The notes: a model not told the origin generated them from the sequence alone. A stretch of DNA of 64,000 nt from Alkalihalobacillus sp. BA299 (GCF_017745675.1 NZ_JAFLJM010000006.1:62001-126000), one strand, 5' to 3'. Positions 49,303 to 59,078 are shown, counted from the stretch's first letter. Numbers and translations: made by a program.

Positions 49303-50949
49303 TTAAAATTCCCATGGTAGTAGTGACCAAACTAAGATAGCGATACTTAGTGCTGTAATGACAAATGCTCCAAATGTGCTGTTGTAACGAGCTGGGTTTA
49401 CATCGTTCCAGCCATGAATCCGTTCAATTAACTTATGATCAGCATCAGTTGGTAAATTCTTTTGTAACGCTGGAATTCGGTTTGTAATATATGATACTAC
49501 AATTAGTAGGATAAAGCTAAGTGGTACGCAAAGCATTGCTCCAGATAGTCCCATACCGTCAGTAAGAGCATGTCCACTTACAACGATATTCGGTAAAACG
49601 AATGGAGAGACGATCACATATAAAATACCGCCAAAGACAGAAGCTGCCATTGCACCATATTTGTTTGCTTCTTTCCACCATACACCCATAATGATGAGTG
49701 GTGCATTCGTAACTCCAGCTAAACCAAACGCCCATAAAATACTTACTGTTAAAAATTCAGGTGGGTTAAAGGCAAGTAACACACTAATTAGACCACCCAT
49801 TGCAATCGAGAAATATCCTAGACGTACTTTTGCTTTACTTGTTAAGTTTGGCTTAAGCGTTGTTACAATATCTTGAGAAATTAAAGCACCAATTGCTAGC
49901 AGGTTACCACTTAAAGTAGATAGACCGGCAGAAATTGCACCAGCAATAACAAGCGCTGTGACCCATTCAGGGTTATATACAAGATTTAAGATAATTGTGA
50001 GCTTGTCAGCATCGGCAGCAGAAATTTCTACTCCAGAAATTTGCGTGTAATAAACGCCTGCAAATCCCATTGCGTATGTCGCTGAGAAAACAAGACCTAA
50101 TACAAGAGCAAACCAGATCATTGCTTGACGTGCACTTTTTAAACTAGACGCTGTATAAATACGCATCGCTAAGTGTGGTAAACCAAGTGAACCAATCGTT
50201 AATGCTGGAATAATAGCAAAATACCATTTTGAAGAATACTGGTAATCAAAGAAAGTAGGCATAGACTCAAGCATAGCTGGAACCATGTCTGCATATAAAA
50301 GTGGAGGGAAGTACCAGCCAGATCCACCCATGGCTTTCATGATTGCCCCTAATGGAACGATAAACATTAATGCGATGATGACCATTTGAATAGCAGCGTT
50401 GTTCGTTGCCCCGCTCATACCACCAATCGTTACGTATCCAACAATTAAAATTCCGCCAACGATAAGACCAGTAATATAAGGAATACCTAGTAATGTTTCA
50501 AATGTAACGGCAATACCGATCATTTGCCCTAATGCATACATAATAGAAACTAGGATCATGAATAAAGCTGCAATAATGGAAGCGGATACACCGTAACGCT
50601 CACGAATAAAGTGAGTAGGAGAGAATGCACCCATACGACGTAAAGATGTACCGTAAATAATCGTGATTAGCGGAATAGCTAAGATCAGTTGAATCCATAA
50701 CAATACAAATGGAACTTGAAGTTTAAGGATCAGTCCAGTTACGCCTAAAAATGTAGCTAAACTCATGTATGTTGATGCCATTGCTAGACCGTTTGTAATC
50801 GGACCAACGCCGCCGCCGGCAGCATATAAGTCTTCAACGGATTTACTTGCACGATTGGAAAAATAACTTACAGCATAAAAGAGAACGAATGTTGCGATAA
50901 CGATTACGATACCTATTATTGGATTGGATATTTGCCATGATTGCTCCAT
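49303..50949 (-). CDS. Sodium/solute symporter (SSS family, ActP-like)
   Basis: A 548-residue, about 13-helix symporter of the SSS/NSS fold, with family segments AAGGGVGPITNGLAMASTYMS, GGMSGATNNAAIQM and LVIAGAISAGLSTLSGNLLAIGALI (the sodium-site region). With its small partner encoded directly upstream it resembles the two-part cation/acetate-type symporters, so acetate or another short organic acid is the likely substrate (inference). Starts one base after the small subunit's stop. A near-consensus cre site in front of the operon predicts glucose repression. Confidence 0.9.
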   Translation of the reverse strand: MEQSWQISNPIIGIVIVIATFVLFYAVSYFSNRASKSVEDLYAAGGGVGPITNGLAMASTYMSLATFLGVTGLILKLQVPFVLLWIQLILAIPLITIIYGTSLRRMGAFSPTHFIRERYGVSASIIAALFMILVSIMYALGQMIGIAVTFETLLGIPYITGLIVGGILIVGYVTIGGMSGATNNAAIQMVIIALMFIVPLGAIMKAMGGSGWYFPPLLYADMVPAMLESMPTFFDYQYSSKWYFAIIPALTIGSLGLPHLAMRIYTASSLKSARQAMIWFALVLGLVFSATYAMGFAGVYYTQISGVEISAADADKLTIILNLVYNPEWVTALVIAGAISAGLSTLSGNLLAIGALISQDIVTTLKPNLTSKAKVRLGYFSIAMGGLISVLLAFNPPEFLTVSILWAFGLAGVTNAPLIIMGVWWKEANKYGAMAASVFGGILYVIVSPFVLPNIVVSGHALTDGMGLSGAMLCVPLSFILLIVVSYITNRIPALQKNLPTDADHKLIERIHGWNDVNPARYNSTFGAFVITALSIAILVWSLLPWEF

Positions 50950-50950
50950 C

Positions 50951-51229
50951 TTAACTTACTCCTTTCTGGCTATCTTTTGCCTCTAGGTTTAGACGTGAAT
51001 TTTCTTCATCAATTGCATCATCAATGTGGTTTCCAATTTTACCTGCAACAATAGTTAAAATGAAAATTCCAAACCAGCCGACCAAGATAGGTACGATATA
51101 CATAATTGGGAACCCAAACAAATTACCTTCTACAGGAAAGATCGAAAAGATAAAGCCGATATTCCCAGCAAGAAGAAAAACAACAGACATAATAATCGTA
51201 AACCACACTTCTTTTTTGTACGCACTCAT
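50951..51229 (-). CDS. Small membrane subunit of the solute symporter
   Basis: A 92-residue protein with two helices (about 9-30 and 43-65) around FPVEGNLFGFPIMYIVPILVG and a charged cytoplasmic tail. Small two-helix partners (DUF4212/DUF485-like) are encoded before many SSS symporters and help their assembly or activity. I place the ATG 7 bases after GGAGG; the longer open frame upstream has no ribosome site. The exact family is uncertain. Confidence 0.8.
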   Translation of the reverse strand: MSAYKKEVWFTIIMSVVFLLAGNIGFIFSIFPVEGNLFGFPIMYIVPILVGWFGIFILTIVAGKIGNHIDDAIDEENSRLNLEAKDSQKGVS

Positions 51230-51252
51230 TAAAATTCCTCCCCTTTTAAAAA

Positions 51253-51266
51253 TGTAAGTGCTTTCA
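51253..51266 (-). promoter_or_regulatory. CcpA cre site of the symporter operon
   Basis: Reads TGAAAGCACTTACA on the minus strand, 13 of 14 matches to TGWAANCGNTNWCA. It is 23 bases before the small-subunit start, a roadblock position. Confidence 0.7.
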
Positions 51267-51297
51267 TTTTTGAGCAAGTCCACTAACTAACAGTAAG

Positions 51298-51356
51298 CTG
51301 AACGAACACTCAATCTGCCCTCATGCTAAAAAAATAAAAAACTGAACGATCACTCG
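51298..51356. promoter_or_regulatory. Pair of direct repeats upstream of the symporter operon
   Basis: CTGAACGAACACTCA (51298-51312) and CTGAACGATCACTCG (51342-51356) agree at 13 of 15 bases and are 44 bases apart start to start, about four helical turns. The form resembles sites of TetR-family repressors. No such regulator is nearby. The remaining ~220 bases to the MFS gene show no gene. Confidence 0.5.
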
Positions 51357-51579
51357 GTTTCAATGCAAAACAAAACCAAGACTGAAGACAAAATAAGTTG
51401 AAAAATCCCCCTCTCTTCCATCAGTAGAGAAAAATTAGTAAACTTAATTAGAATTTACACGAAATTTTGAATTATTTCAAGATAGAATCGTTAGAAAATT
51501 AAATTAAATTTTAAAATTTCTAAAAATTTAAGTAAAATTGGTAGTAATTGATAAAAACGAAATGAGGTTAAGGTAAAAT

Positions 51580-53079
51580 ATGAGAAATTTACTTAATAGA
51601 TCCACTACCCATCGCCCAATTGTATTATTTGCGATTATAATGGCGATGTTTATGGCTGCTGTTGAGGCAACGATCGTGGCTACTGCGATGCCGGGCATTG
51701 TTTCAGAGCTAGGAGGTTTTCATTTATTTACGTGGGTGTTTGGTGGATACTTATTAATGAAAGTTGTCTCGATTCCTATCTACGGGAAGCTAGCTGATTT
51801 GTTTGGTCGAAAAATTGTCTTTTCAATTGGTATTTTTATTTTTCTTCTTGGATCCATTTGGTGTGGTTTTGCATCAACAATGGAATGGTTAATCATTGCA
51901 AGATTTCTTCAAGGATTAGGAGCCGGAGCGGTTCAACCCATTGCAACGACGATTGTTGGTGATATTTATACGAAAGAAGAACGAGCAAGCATCCAAGGGT
52001 ATTTAGCTAGTATATGGGGGATATCTTCTATTCTGGGACCCATATTAGGTGGAGTTTTTATTGAGTATTTTCATTGGTCTTGGATATTTTGGATGAATAT
52101 ACCGTTTGGATTACTAGCGACCTTGTTAGTCGGTTTATTTTTAAAAGAAAATATTGAAAAAACAAAGCCATCAGTTGATTATTTCGGGGCACTATTAATT
52201 TTAATTAGTATTGGTTCGTTAATGATGGTCTTAATACAAGGTGGGGTAGAATGGAATTGGCATTCTCTTCCTGTACTATTGTGTGTTAGTTTGTTTGCCG
52301 TCAGTTTTATCGCCTTTATATATCAAGAGAAAAAGGCAAAAGAGCCGATTATGTCAATGGACATTTGGGGAACACCATTAATTGTTGTTGCCAATATTGC
52401 ATCCTTTACGTCAGGGGCATTGTTACTCGCCGTTTCCTCTTTTCTGCCAACATACGTTCAAGGAGTTATGAATCAACCGGCTATGGTTGCCGGTTTTGCG
52501 TTAACGATGATTTCTATTGGCTGGCCGATTTCATCAACGATTGCCGGCAAGCTTTTACTTAAGATTGGGTATCGAAAGGCCGCGCTGATCGGTGGGGTGG
52601 CTTTAGTTGTCGGGTCTATGTTTTATTTAACTTTATCGTTCGTGCACCATCCGTTTTGGGCAGGGATAGGATCATTTTTTATCGGGGTAGGAATGGGCTT
52701 TTCAACAACGACGTTTATCGTCTCGATTCAAAGTCATGTTGATTGGAGAAAAAGGGGTGTGGCCACAGCTTCTAATATGTTCATGCGAACGTTAGGAGGC
52801 GCAGTAGGTGTGGCCTTATTAGGTGGTATACTCAATAGTCGTCTAAAAGCAAGACTTGAAGGTGAGATGGAGCAGCTTGATTTTGAATTAGACATGGATA
52901 TCGTCAATGTTATATTAGATCCCGAGCAAAGAAAATTATTGACTGCACAAGAAGTATCTTACATTCAAGAAGCACTTTCACAGGCGCTATTTCATGTGTA
53001 TTGGGGAATATTTATTTTTGCTTTCATAAGCCTTATCTTAATATTCTTTTTACCGAAAGATGAAATGAAGAAAAATTAA
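51580..53079 (+). CDS. DHA2-family (EmrB/QacA) MFS drug exporter
   Basis: A 499-residue proton-driven exporter with about 14 helices. Motif A is GKLADLFGRK (near 66-75), motif C GPILGGVFIEYFHWSWIFWMNIPFG (about 151-175), and the start FAIIMAMFMAAVEATIVATAMPGI is typical of DHA2 (the acidic residue E in helix 1 is the conserved D/E). Substrate unknown. Its stop shares bases with that of the convergent Nudix gene. SD is weak (AGGTTAAGG). Confidence 0.92.
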   Translation: MRNLLNRSTTHRPIVLFAIIMAMFMAAVEATIVATAMPGIVSELGGFHLFTWVFGGYLLMKVVSIPIYGKLADLFGRKIVFSIGIFIFLLGSIWCGFASTMEWLIIARFLQGLGAGAVQPIATTIVGDIYTKEERASIQGYLASIWGISSILGPILGGVFIEYFHWSWIFWMNIPFGLLATLLVGLFLKENIEKTKPSVDYFGALLILISIGSLMMVLIQGGVEWNWHSLPVLLCVSLFAVSFIAFIYQEKKAKEPIMSMDIWGTPLIVVANIASFTSGALLLAVSSFLPTYVQGVMNQPAMVAGFALTMISIGWPISSTIAGKLLLKIGYRKAALIGGVALVVGSMFYLTLSFVHHPFWAGIGSFFIGVGMGFSTTTFIVSIQSHVDWRKRGVATASNMFMRTLGGAVGVALLGGILNSRLKARLEGEMEQLDFELDMDIVNVILDPEQRKLLTAQEVSYIQEALSQALFHVYWGIFIFAFISLILIFFLPKDEMKKN

Positions 53080-53705
53080 TGTTTCAATTTAATTAATTCA
53101 ATGAGATGATGAAGAATTCGAGCGGTTAACCCCCAAATTACATATTGATTGTAAAAATAAAAAATCTCGGGGAAGGTATGGGTTCGCTTCGTATAAGCTT
53201 CTCGATTAGGAATATGATCAAATGGAAAGTTTTCATCAGGTTCAAAATGAATATTCATATTGTATGTCTTCGGCTTATTTTGGAGTAAAAAAGATAAGGG
53301 TACAGTAAAAACCTCTTCTACTTCATGTTCACTAGGTGAAATATTTTCAGGTGAAAGAATTTGGCCAACAAACGGAAAGATGGTTCCGCGAAATGGCGTA
53401 ACAAGAACGTCTAGAGGGGCAATAGAAGTAAAATCATCTTCTGTTAGCCCTAATTCTTCGCACAACTCTCTTTTCGCGGTTATTTCTTCAGTCAGGTCCG
53501 ATTTGTCGACTTTACCACCAGGAAAGCAAATTTCACCAGGCTGATGGGTTAATCGTTTCGAACGGACTTCAAATAAAATGTGTAGCTCATTATCTTTTTC
53601 AATAAACGGAACAAAAACGGCTGATTTTAAAGCACGTGCATCTTTCAATACACCAGCATCTCTTTTCTCGAGAAGCTGCTTGATTTGATCTATAGTGACA
53701 GACAT
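53076..53705 (-). CDS. Nudix hydrolase, CoA pyrophosphatase-like
   Basis: A 209-residue Nudix enzyme. The Nudix box starts at G63 (GGKVDKSDLTEEITAKRELCEELGL: G-x5-E-x7-REUxEExGU fits), directly after VRSKRLTHQPGEICFPG, the motif of the NudL/UPF0035 group that splits coenzyme A to phosphopantetheine and 3',5'-ADP. Start chosen at the ATG giving MSVTIDQI, 9 bases after AAGGAG; an ATG three codons upstream overlaps that site. Confidence 0.9.
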   Translation of the reverse strand: MSVTIDQIKQLLEKRDAGVLKDARALKSAVFVPFIEKDNELHILFEVRSKRLTHQPGEICFPGGKVDKSDLTEEITAKRELCEELGLTEDDFTSIAPLDVLVTPFRGTIFPFVGQILSPENISPSEHEVEEVFTVPLSFLLQNKPKTYNMNIHFEPDENFPFDHIPNREAYTKRTHTFPEIFYFYNQYVIWGLTARILHHLIELIKLKH

Positions 53706-53744
53706 TTCCCCCATCTCCTTAAAGTTTTTATTCTTATTTTAACA

Positions 53745-53780
53745 AGAAAAGCTGTATGACGGAAGGTGTCATACAGCCTT
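53745..53780 (-). terminator. Intrinsic terminator of the Lrp-S9 peptidase operon
   Basis: GCTGTATGAC-loop-GTCATACAGC, followed on the minus strand by TTTTCTTGTT. Confidence 0.85.
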
Positions 53781-53784
53781 AGAC

Positions 53785-55773
53785 CTACAGTTTTTCGTTA
53801 AACCAGTTGACGATATGGTTTAAACGTTCGATTCGTAGATGTGGCGGGCCACTTCGTGAAAGTTCATGGTTCGATTCAGGGAAACGAACAAACATAGTGT
53901 CTTTCTTTTGATGTTTTAAGGCAATATAAAGCTGTTCCGCTTGTTCAATTGGACAACGATAGTCGTTTTCACCATGTAAAATTAAAAGAGGTGTTTCTAC
54001 ATTCTTCACATAGCGAAGCGGTGAGTGGTACCATAACTTTTCAGGATCGTCTTGGAAGCAAGCACCAATTTCCCATTTTGTAAAGAAGTATCCGATGTCA
54101 CTAACACCGTAAAAGCTCGTCCAATTAGAAATCGAACGTTGCGTGACAGCAGCCTTAAAGCGATGAGTATGGCTGACAATCCAGTTTGTCATAAACCCAC
54201 CGTAGCTACCTCCAGTTACACCTAGTCGATTTTCATCGATATAGTCGAGGTTTTCTAATGCATAATCGACAGCAGACATTAAATCTTCATAATCTTTACC
54301 ACCATAATCCCCACGGCAAGCATTAACAAACTTTTGACCATAGCCATGGCTACCCCGTGGATTTGTATAAAGGACGACATATCCTTGAGCCGCTAAAAGC
54401 TGTAGTTCATGGAAGAATGAATTGGCATACATCGCATGAGGACCACCGTGGATTTCTAAAACCATCGGGTACTTTTTACCTTCTTCAAAGTTATAAGGTT
54501 TCATAATCCAGCCATGCACTTCCCAACCATCACTAGCTTTTGCAGTTAGTGGCTCTGGGATGGATAGGTGAACTGCTGAAAGGAAATCTTCATTTACATT
54601 GGTCAGTCTTATTTTCTTTTTCTCACCTACGACGATCTTGTAAAGGTCGCCGGGGTTTGAAGCATCGCTAAGTCCTATGATGGCAAATTCTCTTTCTTCG
54701 TCAAACGCATAACCGAATACATGACCTTCTTCTGCGAATATAGAAGTAATTTCATTATGTTCATCAATCGCATAAAGACTTGTATTGCCATTTTCACTAG
54801 CAGAGAAGTAAAGTGTTTTCCCATCTTTTGACCAGACAGGACCTGGGTTTGGATGACCTGAACGCATGTCCGAAATAGCTGCATCCGTAATATGAACATC
54901 CCATGTTTCAGTGATGCACTTTTTCTGTTTCGTTGTTATATCAATGATATAAATTTGGTTGATTGTTGCACCTAAAAATTCTCGTTCATTGCCGAAACAA
55001 GCAATATAGTTTCCATCTGGAGACCAAGATGGATTAAAGTAAACTCCGTTATGGTCTGTTAATAATGTGAGTTCTTTTGTTTTAACATTTAATAAATAGA
55101 GATCAGAAACAATTTGGAAATCTGCATCTTCTGTCATATTTGCTGAAAGCGCTATATATTTTCCGTTTGGTGACCATGAACTAGGCTCATAAGTGTATCT
55201 ACCAGAAGTAAGTTCAGTGATTTCTTTTGTATTCACATCAATTAGTGCAAGTTGTTGATACGTTTCGTTATGGAAACCAGCACCGTCAGATTTATATTTT
55301 AGACGATTAATCACAAGGGGCTCTGATTTTTTCTTTTCCTCGTTCTTTTCCTCTTTATCAAATATAGATTCATCTTTGTCTATTTTTAAAGATGTTTTAT
55401 ATAACAATTGACTTCCACAAGGTGACCAAACTGGGTGCGATGCCCCGTTTTTATTTTCTGTAAGTTGTTGTGGCTCTCCGCCTTCAGTAGACATCACCCA
55501 AATTTGCGATTTTCCGGAACGGTTTGAAACAAAAGCTAGTTTTTTACCGTCTGGTGATAAACGTGGGGAATGATCTCTAACTTTTCCGAACGTCCACTGT
55601 ACACTTGAAGAATCATCGAAGCGTTGGAAATATAAATGAGAACGGTATTCTTGATCTTCATCAATCGTTGTTTTTACAAATACAAACTTGCTGTTACATG
55701 GAGCAAGTTGCGGTTCCCCAACATTAGCGATTTTAAGTAGATCTTCACTTGTAATCGGTCGTTTATTTGGCAT
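53785..55773 (-). CDS. S9-family (acylaminoacyl/prolyl oligopeptidase-type) peptidase
   Basis: Cytoplasmic serine peptidase for short peptides, similar to B. subtilis YuxL. The 662 residues comprise a seven-bladed TolB/WD40-like propeller (about 10-390, repeats of SPDGKKLAFVSNR and SPNGKYIALS type) with a charged insertion KEEKNEEKKKSE, and a C-terminal alpha/beta-hydrolase with S523 (TGGSYGGFM), D604 (HGENDYRCP) and H636 (PESNHELSRSG). No signal peptide. SD AAGGGGGA overlaps the stop of the Lrp gene 11 bases upstream. Confidence 0.93.
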   Translation of the reverse strand: MPNKRPITSEDLLKIANVGEPQLAPCNSKFVFVKTTIDEDQEYRSHLYFQRFDDSSSVQWTFGKVRDHSPRLSPDGKKLAFVSNRSGKSQIWVMSTEGGEPQQLTENKNGASHPVWSPCGSQLLYKTSLKIDKDESIFDKEEKNEEKKKSEPLVINRLKYKSDGAGFHNETYQQLALIDVNTKEITELTSGRYTYEPSSWSPNGKYIALSANMTEDADFQIVSDLYLLNVKTKELTLLTDHNGVYFNPSWSPDGNYIACFGNEREFLGATINQIYIIDITTKQKKCITETWDVHITDAAISDMRSGHPNPGPVWSKDGKTLYFSASENGNTSLYAIDEHNEITSIFAEEGHVFGYAFDEEREFAIIGLSDASNPGDLYKIVVGEKKKIRLTNVNEDFLSAVHLSIPEPLTAKASDGWEVHGWIMKPYNFEEGKKYPMVLEIHGGPHAMYANSFFHELQLLAAQGYVVLYTNPRGSHGYGQKFVNACRGDYGGKDYEDLMSAVDYALENLDYIDENRLGVTGGSYGGFMTNWIVSHTHRFKAAVTQRSISNWTSFYGVSDIGYFFTKWEIGACFQDDPEKLWYHSPLRYVKNVETPLLILHGENDYRCPIEQAEQLYIALKHQKKDTMFVRFPESNHELSRSGPPHLRIERLNHIVNWFNEKL

Positions 55774-55784
55774 ATGTATCCCCC

Positions 55785-56228
55785 TTAATGAATTTCAAAT
55801 GTATTTTTGTTAACTTCTAACTGAATCATAACATTGGACTTGCTAATACCAGAAATGGCATTTAACTGTTTCAAATATAACGTTAAATCATCATATGTTT
55901 TAACATTTACTTGAATGAGCAGTTGATATTCCCCGGTAATTAAAGAAATATGTCTAACTTCTTTAAAAGCCGCAACTTGTTCCATCACATTATTTAACTG
56001 TTGGGAATCGACCGCGAGTTGAATAATAGCTGAAACTTTTAGCCCTAGAGATATTGGATTAACGACCCCCACCACTTCTAATATTCCTTGATCTACGAGA
56101 GCTCTATAACGCGTCCGAACGGTTTTTTCGGTTACATCCATTTGGTTAGCAATTTCTGTGAAAGACATTCTTCCATCTTTTGATAAAAGTCGAAGGATGC
56201 TCTTATCTAGGTGATCGATTTCCTTCAA
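55785..56228 (-). CDS. Lrp/AsnC-family regulator
   Basis: A 147-residue protein: N-terminal winged helix (DHLDKSILRLLSKDGRMSFTEIANQMDVTEKTVRTRYRAL, about 4-45) and a C-terminal RAM ligand-binding domain (HISLITGEYQLLIQVNVKTYDDLTLYL). Such regulators sense amino acids. Start is a TTG 10 bases after AAAGGAGG; an ATG between them is out of frame. It forms an operon with the S9 peptidase, so it may tie peptide breakdown to amino-acid supply (inference). Confidence 0.92.
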   Translation of the reverse strand: MKEIDHLDKSILRLLSKDGRMSFTEIANQMDVTEKTVRTRYRALVDQGILEVVGVVNPISLGLKVSAIIQLAVDSQQLNNVMEQVAAFKEVRHISLITGEYQLLIQVNVKTYDDLTLYLKQLNAISGISKSNVMIQLEVNKNTFEIH

Positions 56229-56506
56229 TTAGCATTTCCCTCCTTTAGGCGAAAATATGAAATAGTGGGTCTAATTAAGATATCAATATGCAATATTATT
56301 CCTAAAAATAGAAATAAGCAATTAAAATATGACTTAAATTAGGAATATATAAAGTATATAAAAAACATTTCTAAAACTCAAATGTTTTACTATTTTCTAG
56401 GAAGTTCTATTTCAATTACATATTTTTATCAACCTAAAAGAATGTGACATATTTTTCTTGTTCTTGTAAATCATATGATTAGGTAGAAAGGAAGGGTTGA
56501 ATAATT

Positions 56507-56839
56507 ATGGACAAAAAGCAACAAATGGAGCAAATCGTAAATCATTTTTTAGATCAAGCGAATACAATTCCTGAGGATTTGAACTCAAAATTAAATAATG
56601 TAAAAGAACAACTTCAATCTATGTCAGCAGACGACGTTCATATGATGAGTGACCATGTGTTTTCTTCTCCTGCGGGTGAGCATGATCACGAAGATAATCC
56701 TCAAGCAATGCTGCAATCGATGTATGGAGAAATGGAGAGAGTAGCTCGTCAACAAGGAGACAACCAGCAATTACAAGAAATCATGCGCCAAATGAGGTAC
56801 TTTTTTAATATTCAGGAAAAAGATGGTTTTTTTCCGTAA
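56507..56839 (+). CDS. Uncharacterised 110-residue hydrophilic protein
   Basis: I do not recognise a family. The protein is soluble, mostly helical by composition, and rich in Gln, Met and Asp. It has a His/Asp-rich patch GEHDHEDNPQ in the middle and a coiled-coil-like end (GEMERVARQQGDNQQLQEIMRQM). SD AAAGGAAGGG is about 12 bases from the ATG. A strong terminator follows, so it is a single-gene transcript. Confidence 0.7.
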   Translation: MDKKQQMEQIVNHFLDQANTIPEDLNSKLNNVKEQLQSMSADDVHMMSDHVFSSPAGEHDHEDNPQAMLQSMYGEMERVARQQGDNQQLQEIMRQMRYFFNIQEKDGFFP

Positions 56840-56954
56840 ACAAATCTCACATAAATACTGTTAAAGTTATTTTTATCTTTTATACTAACGTTACAAGGTG
56901 CTCCTTAACAATGAGTTGGCTTCTAACTGTTCTCTCTCCAACTCCCCCTTATTG

Positions 56955-56988
56955 GCTATCCAACTCCCATTGGATAGCTTTTTTTTTG
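56955..56988 (+). terminator. Intrinsic terminator
   Basis: GCTATCCAA-CTCCCA-TTGGATAGC followed by nine or more Ts. Confidence 0.93.
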
Positions 56989-56998
56989 AAATAAAAAG

Positions 56999-57182
56999 GC
57001 TCTTTTCTCAAAGATTGTTGCTTTTAGCTTTTGGACTGTAAGCCAAGCGGATGCTTGGCTCTTCACGCAAAGCGTGAAGGTTTTGAAAATAAAATAGCCG
57101 TTCAGACAAATGAATTTGTCTTGAAAAGGCTATTTTATTTTCAAAAAACGGTCCAAAAGCAACAAAGTTTACGAAAACAGCC
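56999..57182. repeat. Cloverleaf-like palindromic repeat, copy 2 (with nested insert)
   Basis: Same outer arms and inner hairpins as 13660-13779 (AGCCAAGC-GGAT-GCTTGGCT; TTCACGC-AAA-GCGTGAA), with GGACTGT replacing GGACCGT on the left arm. A 67-base palindromic insert lies between the second inner hairpin and the right arm. Confidence 0.88.
57079..57145. repeat. Nested palindromic insert inside repeat copy 2
   Basis: Absent from copy 1. A perfect 19-base inverted repeat (57081-57099 with 57128-57146, arm TTTTGAAAATAAAATAGCC) encloses a second hairpin TTCAGACAAA-TGAA-TTTGTCT(T)GAA. Confidence 0.85.
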
Positions 57183-57332
57183 AATAAAAAAAGTAATCGA
57201 CTAAAGAGGAATGTTTTAAAAAAATATTGAATTGGTATGAATACCGAAAAAGTCTTGTCATTTGCTAATAATTAAAAGAAATGAATAATAGGGTGTTAGT
57301 ATGAGACTTTTTCAAAGAGGGGGTCACAGCTT

Positions 57333-59078
57333 ATGCAACTTACAATGAAAGATATTATGAATTTTGATTTGTTGGATTCGGCTCGTGTCCTTTCTGGAGA
57401 AAAGTATTTAAATGAACGTTTTGTTGAGTGGGTCTCCATAACCGAAAGTCCTGTTGAGAACTTTGTCCGGAAAAATGAACTTGTTCTTACAACAGGAATG
57501 GGCTGTGAACAAAGTATTGAAGCATTTGAGCAGTATGTTCAAGATGTTGTGGACTCAGAAGCGAGTGCATTGGCTGTTGCGACCGGGCGGTATATTTATG
57601 ACATTCCTACAGAAGTTATTCAATTTGCCGAACAAGCACAGTTTCCAATTATCGAAGTTCCTTGGGAAATTCGTTTTGCAGACATTACTCATGAAGTAAT
57701 GAAAGAGCTCACACGGCGGCAGCAGCAAGAATTGAAAGAGTCAGAAAAAGTGCAGCAACAGCTCCTAAATATTTTATTAAATGGTGGAAACCTTGAAAAA
57801 GTCGCTCAATACGTTGGAAAGCAAATTCATACGCCTGTGTTGATAACGGATAAGGATGGCCAAGTAAAGGGAAGTGCAAGACAAAATCAAGACATTCGAG
57901 TAATGTGGGAAGAGCTCAGGTCAAACAACAAAGTTCCTGAACAAGCCTCTATAACTGAAGAGACAACCCACCATCCATTTCACCAAAAAATTCATAAAAT
58001 AGACCATTTCCCATGGACGATTGTCCAGCTCCCGATCATCCAAGATGTTCACCGAGTACTTGGTTACTTGTTTATTTTGTTACACTCTACGCATTCATTA
58101 AAAACCGAGCTTACTAGTTTTTCTATTAATCTATTAGAACATGCTTCAACAGTTAGTGCTTTATGGTTTTTACGTGAAAATGCGATTCTCGAAACAGAGC
58201 TAAAACTACGAGATGATTTTGTCTGTAGTATTGCTAAAGGTGATCTTACGTCTTGGGAGCGAATTAGCGAGAGGGCAAGATTACTCGGTTACGATGTGAA
58301 CGTTCCTTATGTCTGTATTGTTGGCTATCCTGAAAACCTCCGGGCAATGTATGAAAATAGTGATCAAATCAAGCATTCGAGTTATGAAAAATGGCTGCAT
58401 AGTATGATTCATTATATTGAAGAAGAAATTATTTTTGCGTCTCAATCGTTAGAAAAGCAAATTTTAATGACGTATCAGTTAGACGAATTGATCATTTTTT
58501 TAGAAGCGTCGGTAGTGACTAGAAAGGATGGAGTTCATTATTTTCTAGATCTCGTAGAACGCAGACTAGGCAACTTACTTCCAGGTGTTGAAATGTCATG
58601 GGGCATTGGTAGAGTATATGATGAAGAGTTGAAATTCACAAAAAGCTATCGCGATGCCCAGCAATCATTAGAAATTGGCAGACGACAAAAAGGCCCAGGA
58701 CATAGGATGTATTACGACGATTCGAAGGTGGAACGAGTGTTGTTATCATTAAGTGATAACGAAGAAGTACAGCAACTATCAGATACAGTTATTACACCTT
58801 TGATTAAATATGACCGCGTCCGGCAAATGGAGCTCGTTCGGACATTTATTATTTTTACCCAACATCATTTCAATGTTAGTAAAACCGCGCGCACCCTGTC
58901 CCTTCACCGGCAATCACTACTATACCGGCTTCGAAAAATTGAAAAGCTTACGAGTTTGTCTCTTGTTAATCCAGACGATTTATTTTTACTAAACCTTAGT
59001 ATCCGCATTTGGCTAGCGACCGCTGCCCCAGAAGATGCTAGGCACTATATTTACTCTCAAAAGCCCGCGATTGAATAA
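57333..59078 (+). CDS. PucR-family transcriptional regulator
   Basis: A 581-residue regulator: N-terminal PucR domain (1-125, LDSARVLSGEKYLNERFVEWVSITESP; LVLTTGMG), a GAF-like middle, a CdaR/GGDEF-like segment (about 300-440) and a C-terminal PucR helix-turn-helix (FNVSKTARTLSLHRQSLLYRLRKIE, near 524-548). PucR proteins activate purine or amino-acid breakdown genes. The likely targets are the operon at 60.8-64 kb, 1.7 kb downstream on the same strand (inference). SD AGAGGGGG precedes the ATG. Confidence 0.92.
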   Translation: MQLTMKDIMNFDLLDSARVLSGEKYLNERFVEWVSITESPVENFVRKNELVLTTGMGCEQSIEAFEQYVQDVVDSEASALAVATGRYIYDIPTEVIQFAEQAQFPIIEVPWEIRFADITHEVMKELTRRQQQELKESEKVQQQLLNILLNGGNLEKVAQYVGKQIHTPVLITDKDGQVKGSARQNQDIRVMWEELRSNNKVPEQASITEETTHHPFHQKIHKIDHFPWTIVQLPIIQDVHRVLGYLFILLHSTHSLKTELTSFSINLLEHASTVSALWFLRENAILETELKLRDDFVCSIAKGDLTSWERISERARLLGYDVNVPYVCIVGYPENLRAMYENSDQIKHSSYEKWLHSMIHYIEEEIIFASQSLEKQILMTYQLDELIIFLEASVVTRKDGVHYFLDLVERRLGNLLPGVEMSWGIGRVYDEELKFTKSYRDAQQSLEIGRRQKGPGHRMYYDDSKVERVLLSLSDNEEVQQLSDTVITPLIKYDRVRQMELVRTFIIFTQHHFNVSKTARTLSLHRQSLLYRLRKIEKLTSLSLVNPDDLFLLNLSIRIWLATAAPEDARHYIYSQKPAIE

